NCBI GenBank assembly: GCA_030603265.1
Contig: JAUVYD010000001.1
Span: 1 to 34,639 of the forward strand
Source: Dehalococcoidia bacterium
GTDB lineage: Bacteria > Chloroflexota > Dehalococcoidia > GIF9 > AB-539-J10
Length of the DNA: 34,639 nt
Direction of reading: 5' to 3'
Every line of letters begins with the position of its first letter. Within the stretch, counting starts at the first letter, position 1. The translations under genes and the position numbers were made by a program. Shown piece after piece: positions 21,237-29,682 of this stretch. The notes under the pieces are model-generated. The model saw nothing but the letters and a program-made list of their open reading frames with translations. It ran no database searches and was not told the DNA's origin.

Positions 21237-22567
21237 GACTTCACTCCGTATGCTCGCAGGCTGGTGGCCATCTTCGTCGACACAAGGACTCTCAGGAATG
21301 TCCTTGTCATGACGATAGCAGTGAACATGCTCACGGCCACGCCTATGGACAGGGTCAGGGCGAAGCCCCGTACCATGAATGCGCCGAACGTACCACCGAG
21401 CCAGAAGAGGATTATGCATGCTATGAAGGTTGTGATGTTGCTATCCCTGATGGCTGACCATGCACGGTCGAAGCCGATCTCTACCGCCGCAGCCAGCGTC
21501 CGGCCGGCGCGCAGCTCCTCTTTGACGCGCTCAAAGATGAGGACGTTTGCGTCGACGGCCATTCCCAGGGAGAGAATGAAGGCGGCGATGCCGGGCAGTG
21601 TCAGCGTGAGCTGAGCGGAGAAGACGTTGAATATGGCCAGCAGCATGGCGCCGTATATTCCCAGGCTGACGCAGGCCACAATGCCTGGAACCCTGTAGTA
21701 GACAATCATCAGTACCAGAAGCATCAGGAGTCCGACACCCGCCGCAAGGAGGCTCTTGCGTATCGAGTCAGCGCCCAGCGTCGCGTCCACGTCTCTCTGG
21801 TCGATTATCTCCAGGGGCACGTCGAGTGCGCCCGAGTTCAGCTTGTTCACGAGGTCGGTTGTCTCGTCGATTGTGAACTGTCCCTCAATCTGGCCCCGGC
21901 TGCTGATTACGGAGTTGACCATGGGGGCTGAGATAATCGCGTTGTCCAGCGCGATTGCGAGGGGCATCTGGATGTTCCGGGCCGTGATCTGTTCGAAGAG
22001 ATGAGCCCCCTCGCTATTCCACTCGAAGACGACTATGGGCGCGCCATACTGGTCGAAATCCTGACCTGCACTCTTGAGGTACTGGCCGGTGAGCTCGCGC
22101 TCGTTCCCATCCGTGCCCTCGGCCGTTGCGGCCTCTTCCGTGAACGAGTAGTTGCCTTCGCTGTCCAGCACCGGGTTGCCGCTTGAGTCGACCTCCAGCT
22201 CCCGGAAATAGAGCAGGCCGGTGTCTCCAATGAGACTGATTGCCCTGCTGATGTCTTTCACACCGGGGAGCTGCACGAGGATACGGTCGGTGCCCTGCTT
22301 CTGAATTGTCGGCTCCGTAGCTCCGTACTCGTTGATTCTTCGCTGAATCTTCTCGATCGCCGACGCCATTGCCTGCTCATTGGACACCGAGGGGTCTTTC
22401 TTGCTCAAGTCCGCCTCATACAGCAGCTGGCTGCCTCCGCGCAGGTCCAGTCCCAGTGTCAGTCCCCCCGGCCCGAGAAGATTGGAGTTGACCGGGACTA
22501 TTGACACCAGCGACAGGCCCAGCAGAACCACAATGAATGCCAGGAGCACGATATCTCTTCTTCTCAC
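21233..22567 (-). CDS. secD: Protein translocase subunit SecD
   Basis: A 444-residue RND-type membrane protein partnering SecF. The N-terminal helix is followed by GLDLRGGSQLLYEAD, the P1 periplasmic domain (IQRRINEYGATEPTIQKQG, IRKS...) and the six-helix core with LSLGMAVDANVLIFERVKEE and FMVRGFALTLSIGV. The length matches short SecD proteins. The start overlaps the upstream nucleotidyltransferase stop by four bases, and the stop overlaps the secF start by four bases, so all three are translationally coupled. Confidence 0.96.
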   Translation of the reverse strand: MRRRDIVLLAFIVVLLGLSLVSIVPVNSNLLGPGGLTLGLDLRGGSQLLYEADLSKKDPSVSNEQAMASAIEKIQRRINEYGATEPTIQKQGTDRILVQLPGVKDISRAISLIGDTGLLYFRELEVDSSGNPVLDSEGNYSFTEEAATAEGTDGNERELTGQYLKSAGQDFDQYGAPIVVFEWNSEGAHLFEQITARNIQMPLAIALDNAIISAPMVNSVISSRGQIEGQFTIDETTDLVNKLNSGALDVPLEIIDQRDVDATLGADSIRKSLLAAGVGLLMLLVLMIVYYRVPGIVACVSLGIYGAMLLAIFNVFSAQLTLTLPGIAAFILSLGMAVDANVLIFERVKEELRAGRTLAAAVEIGFDRAWSAIRDSNITTFIACIILFWLGGTFGAFMVRGFALTLSIGVAVSMFTAIVMTRTFLRVLVSTKMATSLRAYGVKS

Positions 22568-24108
22568 TTTGCAGTCCTCACAGTGACATGTTCCCTCTCG
22601 ACAGCCTTCTTGGCCAGCTGAAGCGCTTCCTCTTTCGAACAGACGAGTCCAGCGGCTTGCGCCTCACGTATCGCCTCCAGCAGTATCCCGACTTCGGGGC
22701 CGGGCCTGAGATCGAGCGAACGCATGAGCTGATGCCCGTCGATGAGCTTGGATGGAGCGGCTACCGCTTCCTGTCGCCGATGCTCCGCAATGATGAATCC
22801 TATCAGGTCGCAGACGTTGTGCCATTCACTCATGGTGAACAGTGGCCCCCTGCAGGCCAGGTAGTCTGCCATGGCTACATAGAGAATGCCGGGGCCGGTG
22901 CCCCTGGCGTCGCGGAAGAACCTGTAGACGGCACGGGCCGTTGGCAGGCCCTCGTTGGACAGCTGTGCCGGACGAAGGTGATGATAGACCAGCATCTCGA
23001 CATAGGCTGTCTCCTTCTGGCTGAACCTGAGGCGCTCCAGGATGGACCTTGCGACTATGGCGCCCTCCTTGGAGTGTCCCAGGAAACGCGCGCGCCCCGA
23101 TTCGTCGAGTGTCTTGGTCTGTGGCTTGGCAACGTCGTGCAGCAGACAGGCCAGCTTTGCCAGTGTCCCGCGTGACGTTCCGCCTGACAGGGTGCCTTCA
23201 AGGTGCATCTGACAGCCCGGGTCATCGGGAACGCAGTCCAGCATCTCGTCGTTGCCGAAACGCCATTCACTCTCCCCCGCGACGTACTCGAAGGTTGCGA
23301 CGGTCTGAATGGAGTGTTCGAGCACGTCCCAGAAGTGACACGTGGGCTGTTCCACATCTCTGCATTCCTCCAGTTCAGGAAACAGAGGCGCCAGGAGACC
23401 GAGGCGGTCAAGGTAGTGGATGCTGTCGGCTGCCTGTGGCAGAGACAGGAGCCTGAGTAACTCCTCGTGTGTTCGCTCTCCTGCCACATCACGCACGCGT
23501 TGGCACGACGCTGATATCAGCGATTCCGTAGCGGCATCCATCATGAAAGCGAGTTCGTGGGATAGCCGAACAGCACGCAGCAAGCGCCCCGGGTCCGCTT
23601 CGAATACATCGGGATTGCAGGCTCGCAACATGCCGGCTGCCAGGTCATGGAGTCCCCCGTAGGGATCCACTGCGTCCCTGGCGATTCCCGGGGATGCTCC
23701 CTCCGGGCTCGTCATCTGAGCGGCGACTCTCGCCGCCGGGACGGCAATGGCGTTGATGGTGAAGTCTCTCCTGGAGAGGTCGTTGCGGATATCATGCTCG
23801 TACCCGACGAAATCGATGATGGTCGACGTGTCCTGCGGGTCCGTGGTCAGATCCGGGGGTAGTACCACCCGCGCGACGCAGTGCTCCTCGTCGAGTGGCA
23901 CGTATGTGCCGTGCAGCGCCCGTGACAGTTCCTGTGCCACCGCGAACGGCTCACCCTGAACCGCTATGTCAAGGTCGTGGCATGGTCTTCCCAGAATACT
24001 GTCTCGGACGAATCCCCCGACGACGAAGGCCGGGTGCGCGGCAGTATCTGCAGCTTGAAGCACACGGACCAGCGAGGCACACGAATATGTGCATACAGGT
24101 AGGGGCAT
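22564..24108 (-). CDS. tRNA nucleotidyltransferase / poly(A) polymerase family protein with HD domain
   Basis: A 514-residue class II nucleotidyltransferase that adds CCA to tRNA 3' ends or A tails to RNA. The head domain has FVVGGFVRDSILG (GG at 31-32, RD at 35-36), catalytic Asp45 and Asp47 in HDLDIAV, and RRDFTINAIAV (113-123). The neck/RNA-binding domain follows. A C-terminal HD phosphohydrolase domain (LLHDVAKPQ, His324-Asp325; then GHSKEGA and YHHLRP) matches bacterial HD-type CCA enzymes. I cannot separate CCA-adding from poly(A) activity by eye. The ATG lacks a Shine-Dalgarno site and sits two bases after a predicted transcription start. It heads the secD-secF run. Confidence 0.93.
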   Translation of the reverse strand: MPLPVCTYSCASLVRVLQAADTAAHPAFVVGGFVRDSILGRPCHDLDIAVQGEPFAVAQELSRALHGTYVPLDEEHCVARVVLPPDLTTDPQDTSTIIDFVGYEHDIRNDLSRRDFTINAIAVPAARVAAQMTSPEGASPGIARDAVDPYGGLHDLAAGMLRACNPDVFEADPGRLLRAVRLSHELAFMMDAATESLISASCQRVRDVAGERTHEELLRLLSLPQAADSIHYLDRLGLLAPLFPELEECRDVEQPTCHFWDVLEHSIQTVATFEYVAGESEWRFGNDEMLDCVPDDPGCQMHLEGTLSGGTSRGTLAKLACLLHDVAKPQTKTLDESGRARFLGHSKEGAIVARSILERLRFSQKETAYVEMLVYHHLRPAQLSNEGLPTARAVYRFFRDARGTGPGILYVAMADYLACRGPLFTMSEWHNVCDLIGFIIAEHRRQEAVAAPSKLIDGHQLMRSLDLRPGPEVGILLEAIREAQAAGLVCSKEEALQLAKKAVEREHVTVRTAK

Positions 24109-24146
24109 GGGAGCCGATTATAGCCCCGCGCGTGGGCAATTGTAAA
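24109..24146 (-). promoter_or_regulatory. Near-consensus promoter giving an almost leaderless mRNA
   Basis: TTTACA (24146-24141) and a perfect TATAAT (24122-24117) are 18 bases apart on the minus strand. The predicted +1 is about 24110, two bases before the ATG at 24108. No Shine-Dalgarno sequence lies between. The promoter overlaps the 3' end of the upstream gene. Confidence 0.7.
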
Positions 24147-25596
24147 GCAGACGGGGTGTCCTGCTAGCGGCCGAAGCGCGGTGCCGACCGACCAGCGCGA
24201 TCGCCCGGGCGGCGCGCGCCATTGTGGGAAACACAGGCACGCCTGCCTGCAGCAGTTTCGACTCGGCCTCGATGCGCTCGATCTCCGTCGACCCCGGAGG
24301 CAGCACGAGCACGAATGGCTTCCTGCACTCCTGCCGCAGCCTCGCGAGAAACGCATTGATGTCTGCCGTCTCATGAGCGCTGAGGAAACTGAGCATGATA
24401 TCCATGTCTTCCTGGATGACGATAATCTCAATGGCTGGCTCTTCCGCGACGAGGCGTATGGCCTGGAAGAGGGTGTCGAGTCCGCGGAACTGGGCAGGGC
24501 TCACGTCAACAGGGTTCCTCAGGATGCTGCCCACTTCGCCTAGCAGGGCCTTCAGGCTCTCTTTTGTACTCGGCGACAGCTCGGGGACGGCGAGGGCGTT
24601 GTCGTTGCAGGCATCGCTGCCCGATACGGAGATTCCGCCGCCTCCGTCGGCGAGGCCGCCGATAATGGCGACCTTCTCTGCCCGGAATTCGCCAAGTTGC
24701 TGCAGCAGGAGCAGGCAGTCGCTGAGCTCTTCGATACTGCGGGCCTCTATTGCCCCTGCCTGGCGCAACATCGCGCTCCACACAGGCGCCGAACTGGCGA
24801 GCGACCCTGTGTGTGAGAGCGCGGCAGCCGCGCCGGCGTCGGTCCTGCCACCTTTCCACACGACGGTTGGCTTTACCTGGCAGACGGCTCGAAGTGTGCG
24901 AAAGAGGCGTTGTCCGTCTCTCGTCCCCTCCATGTATGCCCCGACAGCGCTGGTCTTGCTGTCTGCGGCGAAGTACTCGAGGAAATCACTTGTATCGAGA
25001 TCGATGCTGTTTCCAACGCTGATACCTTTGCTGAACTTGATGTGACGAGCGATTCCGATCTCAACCAGCTTCGCCGCAATCCCTCCACTCTGGGAGATGA
25101 AGCCGATGCTGCCCGGAGAGCCGACCTTCCCCAGCAAAGAGGGGCCAAGTGGGATACGCGCCTCCGGACAGTAGCTCCCGATGCAGTTGGGGCCTACAAC
25201 GCGGAGGCCGGTTTCGCGCGCCCTGCGGAGCATCCTCTCCTCGAGTTGTTTCCCTTCCCGGGAGCCTGTCTCGCTGAACCCCGCCGTGAAGAACTGGACG
25301 ACTCGAGCCTTCTTCCGGATGCACTCCTCAATCAGGTCCAACACGGAGTTGGAGGGCACGGAGGCTATCACATAGTCAATATCACTCTCGATGGACGAGA
25401 GGCTCCGCGCGATTTCGAGTCCCGCCACAGTGCCACCGCGGGCGCTCACCGGATAGATAGTGCCCGTGTACCCGGCTGTCTTGAGACCGATGACCCACTT
25501 GGCCCCGGACTTTCTCTCATCTGATGAGGCTCCCACGACGGCTATTGAGCGAGGATAGAAGACGTGGTCGAGCTCGCGGAGTCTGTCTTCGAACAC
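24118..25596 (-). CDS. NDP-forming acyl-CoA synthetase, alpha-type subunit
   Basis: A 492-residue protein with the CoA-binding Rossmann domain (PRSIAVVGASSDERKSGAKW) and the succinyl-CoA-ligase-like domains (GPNCIGSYCPEARIP, IGFISQSGGIA). A phospho-histidine site is visible as ALSHTGSLAS. These are the alpha-subunit domains of ADP-forming acetyl/acyl-CoA synthetases, which trade acyl-CoA for ATP. The ATP-grasp (beta) domain is absent. I chose GTG at 25596: AAGGAGG lies six bases upstream, and the in-frame start at 25692 would add 32 unconserved residues. It is divergent from a paralogue at 25762 and sits nine bases before the nucleotidyltransferase gene. Substrate unknown. Confidence 0.87.
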   Translation of the reverse strand: MFEDRLRELDHVFYPRSIAVVGASSDERKSGAKWVIGLKTAGYTGTIYPVSARGGTVAGLEIARSLSSIESDIDYVIASVPSNSVLDLIEECIRKKARVVQFFTAGFSETGSREGKQLEERMLRRARETGLRVVGPNCIGSYCPEARIPLGPSLLGKVGSPGSIGFISQSGGIAAKLVEIGIARHIKFSKGISVGNSIDLDTSDFLEYFAADSKTSAVGAYMEGTRDGQRLFRTLRAVCQVKPTVVWKGGRTDAGAAAALSHTGSLASSAPVWSAMLRQAGAIEARSIEELSDCLLLLQQLGEFRAEKVAIIGGLADGGGGISVSGSDACNDNALAVPELSPSTKESLKALLGEVGSILRNPVDVSPAQFRGLDTLFQAIRLVAEEPAIEIIVIQEDMDIMLSFLSAHETADINAFLARLRQECRKPFVLVLPPGSTEIERIEAESKLLQAGVPVFPTMARAARAIALVGRHRASAASRTPRLLYNCPRAGL

Positions 25597-25634
25597 GCGA
25601 CACCTCCTTGCATAAGGGGGACCAGACGGGGATA

Positions 25635-25650
25635 GCGCGCAAGTGTACCA
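25635..25650 (-). promoter_or_regulatory. Possible extended -10 promoter for the acyl-CoA synthetase gene
   Basis: TGG-TACACT reads on the minus strand down to 25642, with a start near 25635 and a leader of about 39 bases holding AAGGAGG. No -35 match. Confidence 0.35.
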
Positions 25651-25761
25651 GACCCCGACCTCTGTGATTGCGGCTGCATCCACATTCGTCATGTTGAACT
25701 ACCACCCGCTGCCAGAGTAAAGTTGGCTCTTTGTTGGCATATCTGGAGGAAACTGAGAGTC

Positions 25762-27159
25762 ATGTCTGACACACGACAACAGATGAAGCCGTTCGTGGAG
25801 CCGGAATCGGTGGCCGCGATAGGCGTTTCACGTCGCACCGGTCCTGGTGCCTTCAATCTCCTTGACAACATCCTGAGCTACGGCTACGAGGGACGGCTCT
25901 ACCCCGTGAACCCGAACGCCACTGAGATTCTCGGCGTGAGGACCTATCCCTCTGTGTCCAGCCTTCCGGAGGTCGTGGACCTTGCACTCATCAGCCTGCC
26001 CCGGGACATCGTTGCGGGGGTTGTCAAGGACTGTGTCGCAAACGGAATCAAGGCCATCGTCATCATCACACAGGGATTCGCTGATGCGGACGATGAAGAG
26101 GGCAATCGACTGCAGCGTGAGCTGCTTGAGCTTGTCCGTGGGACGGGCACGTGTATCCTTGGGCCGAATACGTTCGGGACCGCGAACGCACAACTGAAGT
26201 TCAGCTCGTCGTATATCCACATCCCGATGGATGACAATGGCGTTGGCACCATCTCCCAGACCGGGGGGACCTTCCTTGGATTGAATGACATAAGGCTTGT
26301 CGGCAAGGCCATCGATGTCGGGGACTCGTGTGATATCGACATCGTCGACTGCCTGGAATACTTCGAGCATGATGAGGCGACGAGAGTTATTGCCCTTCAT
26401 GTCGAGGGCATGCCGGACGCGAAGCGGTTCCTTGAGGTGGCGCGGAGAGTCGCACTTCGAAAACCGGTGGTGGCACTCAAGACCGGCAGGTCCGGGCGTT
26501 CCGCTCAGGCTGTTCTCTCCCACACGGGAGCGCTTGCCGGCAGAGATGAACTCTGGGACGTGGCCCTTCGTGAGGCAGGCGTCGTCCGAGTGGACGATAT
26601 CGAGGAACTGGCGGATACCCTGCGGGCGTTCCTGACGCTTTCAGCCCCAAGCGGAAACGGAATCGGTGTCATGACGCCTACGGGAGGATTTGGCATCATT
26701 GCGGCAGACGCGTGTGGCAAGTTCGATATGGACCTTGTTGAGTTCACCGATAGTACGATGGCCGGCCTGCGGGCGCTGTCTCCGGAATGGCTTGCGGTGG
26801 GTAACCCAGTGGACTATTTCCCCGGCGTGTCCATTATGGGCCGCCCGCGCGACGAGATGGAGTTGGCCGCGATGCGGCTCATCATGGCGGATGAGAGAGT
26901 CAACGCTGCCATGGGCGTCATAGGGGCCTTCAGCCCGGAGCTTGGCGATGAGCTTGCGCTACTGGCGCGGGAGATGGCACGGGATTTTCCCGACAAACCG
27001 CTCGTCTACTTTCTCTACGGGCCCCACTTCACAGAGGTCCGGAAGAGACTGGAGAGCACGGGGACGACGCTTGGCTTCCCCAGTCCAGAAAGGGCTGTGC
27101 GGGCCCTGATGCACTTGAAGCGCCGCGCGGACTACCTTGCGCGGCAACATGCCCGGTGA
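25762..27159 (+). CDS. NDP-forming acyl-CoA synthetase, alpha-type subunit (paralogue)
   Basis: A 465-residue homologue of the divergent neighbour. It has a CoA-binding domain (ESVAAIGVSRRTGPGAFNLL), GPNTFGTANAQLKFSS, ISQTGGTFLG and the phospho-histidine segment VLSHTGALAG, followed by MTPTGGFGIIAADAC in the third domain. It too lacks an ATP-grasp beta domain. The ATG at 25762 has GGAGG 12 bases upstream and is preferred over the in-frame start at 25723, whose extra residues are not family-like. The two proteins are clearly diverged from each other, so they may act on different acyl-CoAs or pair with one distant beta subunit. Confidence 0.87.
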   Translation: MSDTRQQMKPFVEPESVAAIGVSRRTGPGAFNLLDNILSYGYEGRLYPVNPNATEILGVRTYPSVSSLPEVVDLALISLPRDIVAGVVKDCVANGIKAIVIITQGFADADDEEGNRLQRELLELVRGTGTCILGPNTFGTANAQLKFSSSYIHIPMDDNGVGTISQTGGTFLGLNDIRLVGKAIDVGDSCDIDIVDCLEYFEHDEATRVIALHVEGMPDAKRFLEVARRVALRKPVVALKTGRSGRSAQAVLSHTGALAGRDELWDVALREAGVVRVDDIEELADTLRAFLTLSAPSGNGIGVMTPTGGFGIIAADACGKFDMDLVEFTDSTMAGLRALSPEWLAVGNPVDYFPGVSIMGRPRDEMELAAMRLIMADERVNAAMGVIGAFSPELGDELALLAREMARDFPDKPLVYFLYGPHFTEVRKRLESTGTTLGFPSPERAVRALMHLKRRADYLARQHAR

Positions 27160-27296
27160 GCGTCCATCACGCATCTGCGACATGAGGCACGCTGGTCCGG
27201 TTGCCTCGCTGCCTCCTCAGCGCAAGGCCCGTCTGCCGTAACGGCGAAGATCTGGCGTAGAGCAGTTTGCCGGGTTCTCCGATTGTGCGGCGGTGG

Positions 27297-28310
27297 CTAG
27301 CCGGCCTTCCTGGCGGTTCTGCTCATCGTCGTCGCCAGCTTGAGAGCCTCGATCAGGCTCGTCGGGTCTGCCGTCCCTTTGCCAGCCTTGCCGAAGACCG
27401 TTCCGTGGTCCACTGACGTCCTGATGATTGGCAGTCCCAGCGTTACGTTTACTCCCTTCTCGAAGCCGACCATCTTGATGGGGATGTGACCCTGGTCGTG
27501 GTACATCGCAACCACAAGGTCGAACTCTCCGCGGAACGCTCGCAGGAACGCTGTGTCGGGTGGCAGTGGTCCCCTGACCTCCATGCCAAGGGCCTTCGCC
27601 TCTTCTATCGCCGGGATGATGTGTTGCTGTTCCTCGGAACCGAAGAGGCCCCCCTCGCCAGAATGCGGATTGAGGCCCGGCACGACGATTCGGGGCTTCT
27701 CCACGCCCATCGCTCTAGCAGCCTGCTCGCCGAGTTGCATGACGTGCAGTACGCGCTCCCTGGTGACGAGGTCACAGGCATCGCGCAGCGAGACGTGTGT
27801 TGATACGTGCACAATCCTCAGGCTATCTGCAACCAGCATCATAACCGCATCACTGACGCCGCACAGGTGGGCGAGAATCTGAGTGTGGCCCGGGAAGGAA
27901 TACCCTGCCTGGTTCAGTGCGTCCTTGTTGAGCGGTGCGGTGACTATCGCGTCAACCTTTTCCTGAAGGGCCAGCGAAGTGGCCTTCTCGATAGCCTGGT
28001 ATGCGGCTTTCCCCGCCCTGGCATCCACGCGCCCGCGCACGAGGGTCGCGACGTCGACGTTCTTCAAGTCCAACACGTTCAACGTGTGGCCTCCCACCTG
28101 AACGTCGCCAGGATTGGAGACCGAATGAACGGCCATTTGGATGCCGACGATGTCAGCCGCCGCTCTCATAGTCGCGGCGTCGCCGATGACGAGGCTGGTG
28201 CACAGGCTCTGGACTTCGGGGTCTGCGAGAGCTTTGACGACTATCTCGGGTCCCGCACCTGTCGGGTCCCCCATCGTGATTGCGAGCAATGGAGTGTTGT
28301 TCTTCATCAA
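27297..28310 (-). CDS. pdxA: PdxA-family 4-phosphate dehydrogenase (probable acid-sugar PdxA2 type)
   Basis: A 337-residue NAD-dependent oxidative decarboxylase. Family motifs are ITMGDPTGAGPEIVVKAL, the metal-binding VAMYHDQGHIPIKMVGF and TSVDHGTVFGKAGKGTADP, plus GLNPHSGEGGLFGSEE. Classical PdxA makes vitamin B6 from 4-phosphohydroxythreonine. PdxA2 proteins encoded beside a DUF1537 kinase instead oxidise 4-phospho-D-threonate or erythronate toward dihydroxyacetone phosphate. Here the start overlaps the DUF1537 kinase stop by four bases, so I favour the acid-sugar role. No terminator is visible in the 137 bases that follow. Confidence 0.9.
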   Translation of the reverse strand: MMKNNTPLLAITMGDPTGAGPEIVVKALADPEVQSLCTSLVIGDAATMRAAADIVGIQMAVHSVSNPGDVQVGGHTLNVLDLKNVDVATLVRGRVDARAGKAAYQAIEKATSLALQEKVDAIVTAPLNKDALNQAGYSFPGHTQILAHLCGVSDAVMMLVADSLRIVHVSTHVSLRDACDLVTRERVLHVMQLGEQAARAMGVEKPRIVVPGLNPHSGEGGLFGSEEQQHIIPAIEEAKALGMEVRGPLPPDTAFLRAFRGEFDLVVAMYHDQGHIPIKMVGFEKGVNVTLGLPIIRTSVDHGTVFGKAGKGTADPTSLIEALKLATTMSRTARKAG

Positions 28311-29530
28311 CCTTGTCCTTTCGTGAAATGCCGGGCTACCTGTATTAGCGCGTCCTCGTTGCCGAAGCCTCCGGCTTTCGTGACCACGCGAAGACCCTCG
28401 TAGTGTCGGCCGACTGCCTCTCCTGCGATGACTCCCGGCTGGAGATCACCCAGTATCCGCAAGGCTTGGATTCCCTCGTCCCCGCAGACAGCACGCGCCA
28501 CGTCGCCCCCGCACAGAAACAGCCCGGTGATATCGCACAGGGACAGCACCCTGGTTACTATGTCGCCGAGGATGCGCGCCATGAGGTGGCGATACTGTGG
28601 CATGTACTCGCTCAGGCTTGAGCTGAGGATGACGATTTCCCTGTCGAGCAGCAGGTTCTGGACCTCTCGCGCTACCTGGTTGATGCGAGGCTCGCGCCCG
28701 CTTCGTGTCCTGAACTCGTGTGGCTCCACTTGCACCAGTGGTGGGTGAAGTCGGTCAATGAGACGGCGCACCTGTTGGATGCTTACCTCGTTCCGGCTTC
28801 CGACAGCGATGAGTGCGCGTCCATGGCGTGTGGGAGGGAGTTCCCTCCCGTGTGGCGAGAATCCGAACGCCAGAGGAAGCTGCGCTCCCAGGCCACCTGA
28901 GCCGCAGGGCAGCCACCTCTCCCTGCTGAGGGCCAGCGCATCGGCGATACAGCGCAGGTGCTCAGCTCTCGTTGCATCGATGACAACCGCACGGCTTGCG
29001 CACTCCCGAATGCGTTGGACGAGGTGCTCCGGACCTCGTTCGACGTCCGCAAGGCCAAGGCCTTCGGCTGCAATTCCGGAGCCCAAGCGTAGCAAGTCGG
29101 CTACACTGGACTTCGTCACGGGGCTTACGGGGTCTCGCGAGAAACTCGTGAGATGTACGGGCACGCCCTCAACCAGGAGCTCGCCATTGACCACCGTGCG
29201 CTTGATGGAGGGAAAGGCGGGACAAACGACCGCCTTTGATGCCCTGGTCACGTCGAGGAGGGCTTGGAGTTCCGCAGCGATGTTGCCGCGGAGCGTCGAG
29301 TCGATCTTCTTGTAGATGTAATAGTCCTGGAAGCGCTCTCCCACTGCTTTGACGCGCCTGTACGCTTCCGACGGTGATTCGGCGCGACTGTCCGTGGTTG
29401 CGACAACCGAATCGGAACCCGGGTTCGTGCTGCTTGAGAACGAAATGGTTGCTGCCAGACCCGCTTGCGCGAGGCCGACGCCCGTGTCCATCGCACCGGT
29501 GATGTCATCCGCGATAACACAGAATCGCAC
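28307..29530 (-). CDS. Four-carbon acid sugar kinase (DUF1537 family)
   Basis: A 407-residue kinase of the family that phosphorylates D-threonate, D-erythronate or related acids at C4. The N-terminal domain shows VIADDITGAMDTGVGLAQAG and the DSRAES segment. The C-terminal nucleotide-binding domain shows ALIAVGSRNEVSIQQVRRLI, GLFLCGGDVARAVC and LQPGVIAGEAVG. I chose GTG at 29530 because GGAGA lies five bases upstream. ATG at 29551 has no ribosome site but sits five bases from the predicted transcription start, so it remains possible. It is coupled to pdxA. The transporter for the acid sugar is not adjacent; the TRAP system 8 kb away is a candidate only by proximity. Confidence 0.88.
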   Translation of the reverse strand: MRFCVIADDITGAMDTGVGLAQAGLAATISFSSSTNPGSDSVVATTDSRAESPSEAYRRVKAVGERFQDYYIYKKIDSTLRGNIAAELQALLDVTRASKAVVCPAFPSIKRTVVNGELLVEGVPVHLTSFSRDPVSPVTKSSVADLLRLGSGIAAEGLGLADVERGPEHLVQRIRECASRAVVIDATRAEHLRCIADALALSRERWLPCGSGGLGAQLPLAFGFSPHGRELPPTRHGRALIAVGSRNEVSIQQVRRLIDRLHPPLVQVEPHEFRTRSGREPRINQVAREVQNLLLDREIVILSSSLSEYMPQYRHLMARILGDIVTRVLSLCDITGLFLCGGDVARAVCGDEGIQALRILGDLQPGVIAGEAVGRHYEGLRVVTKAGGFGNEDALIQVARHFTKGQG

Positions 29531-29555
29531 GCGCTCTCCGGAGGTTCCCATGTGG

Positions 29556-29591
29556 CGCGCCTACTGTAGACGCCACACCGTACCCTGTCAA
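29556..29591 (-). promoter_or_regulatory. Promoter for the acid-sugar kinase-pdxA operon
   Basis: TTGACA (29591-29586, perfect) and TACAGT (29568-29563) are exactly 17 bases apart on the minus strand. The predicted start is near 29556. Confidence 0.62.
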
Positions 29592-29608
29592 TCCGAGTGC
29601 TATGGTCG

Positions 29609-29614
29609 TATACT
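29609..29614 (+). promoter_or_regulatory. Possible -10 box for the acyl-CoA dehydrogenase gene
   Basis: TATACT on the plus strand, 69 bases before the acyl-CoA dehydrogenase ATG. No matching -35 box is visible at 16-18 bases. Confidence 0.35.
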
Positions 29615-29682
29615 GGGAGAAACAAAAGAGGGATGGCTGGGGTCGCCCCCTTCCCGCTATCGCAAAGGAGGAGAATCAGATC

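Noticed and set aside
22537..23175. 212-codon plus-strand frame opposite the nucleotidyltransferase
   Set aside because: Antisense to a protein with intact catalytic motifs; no domain of its own.
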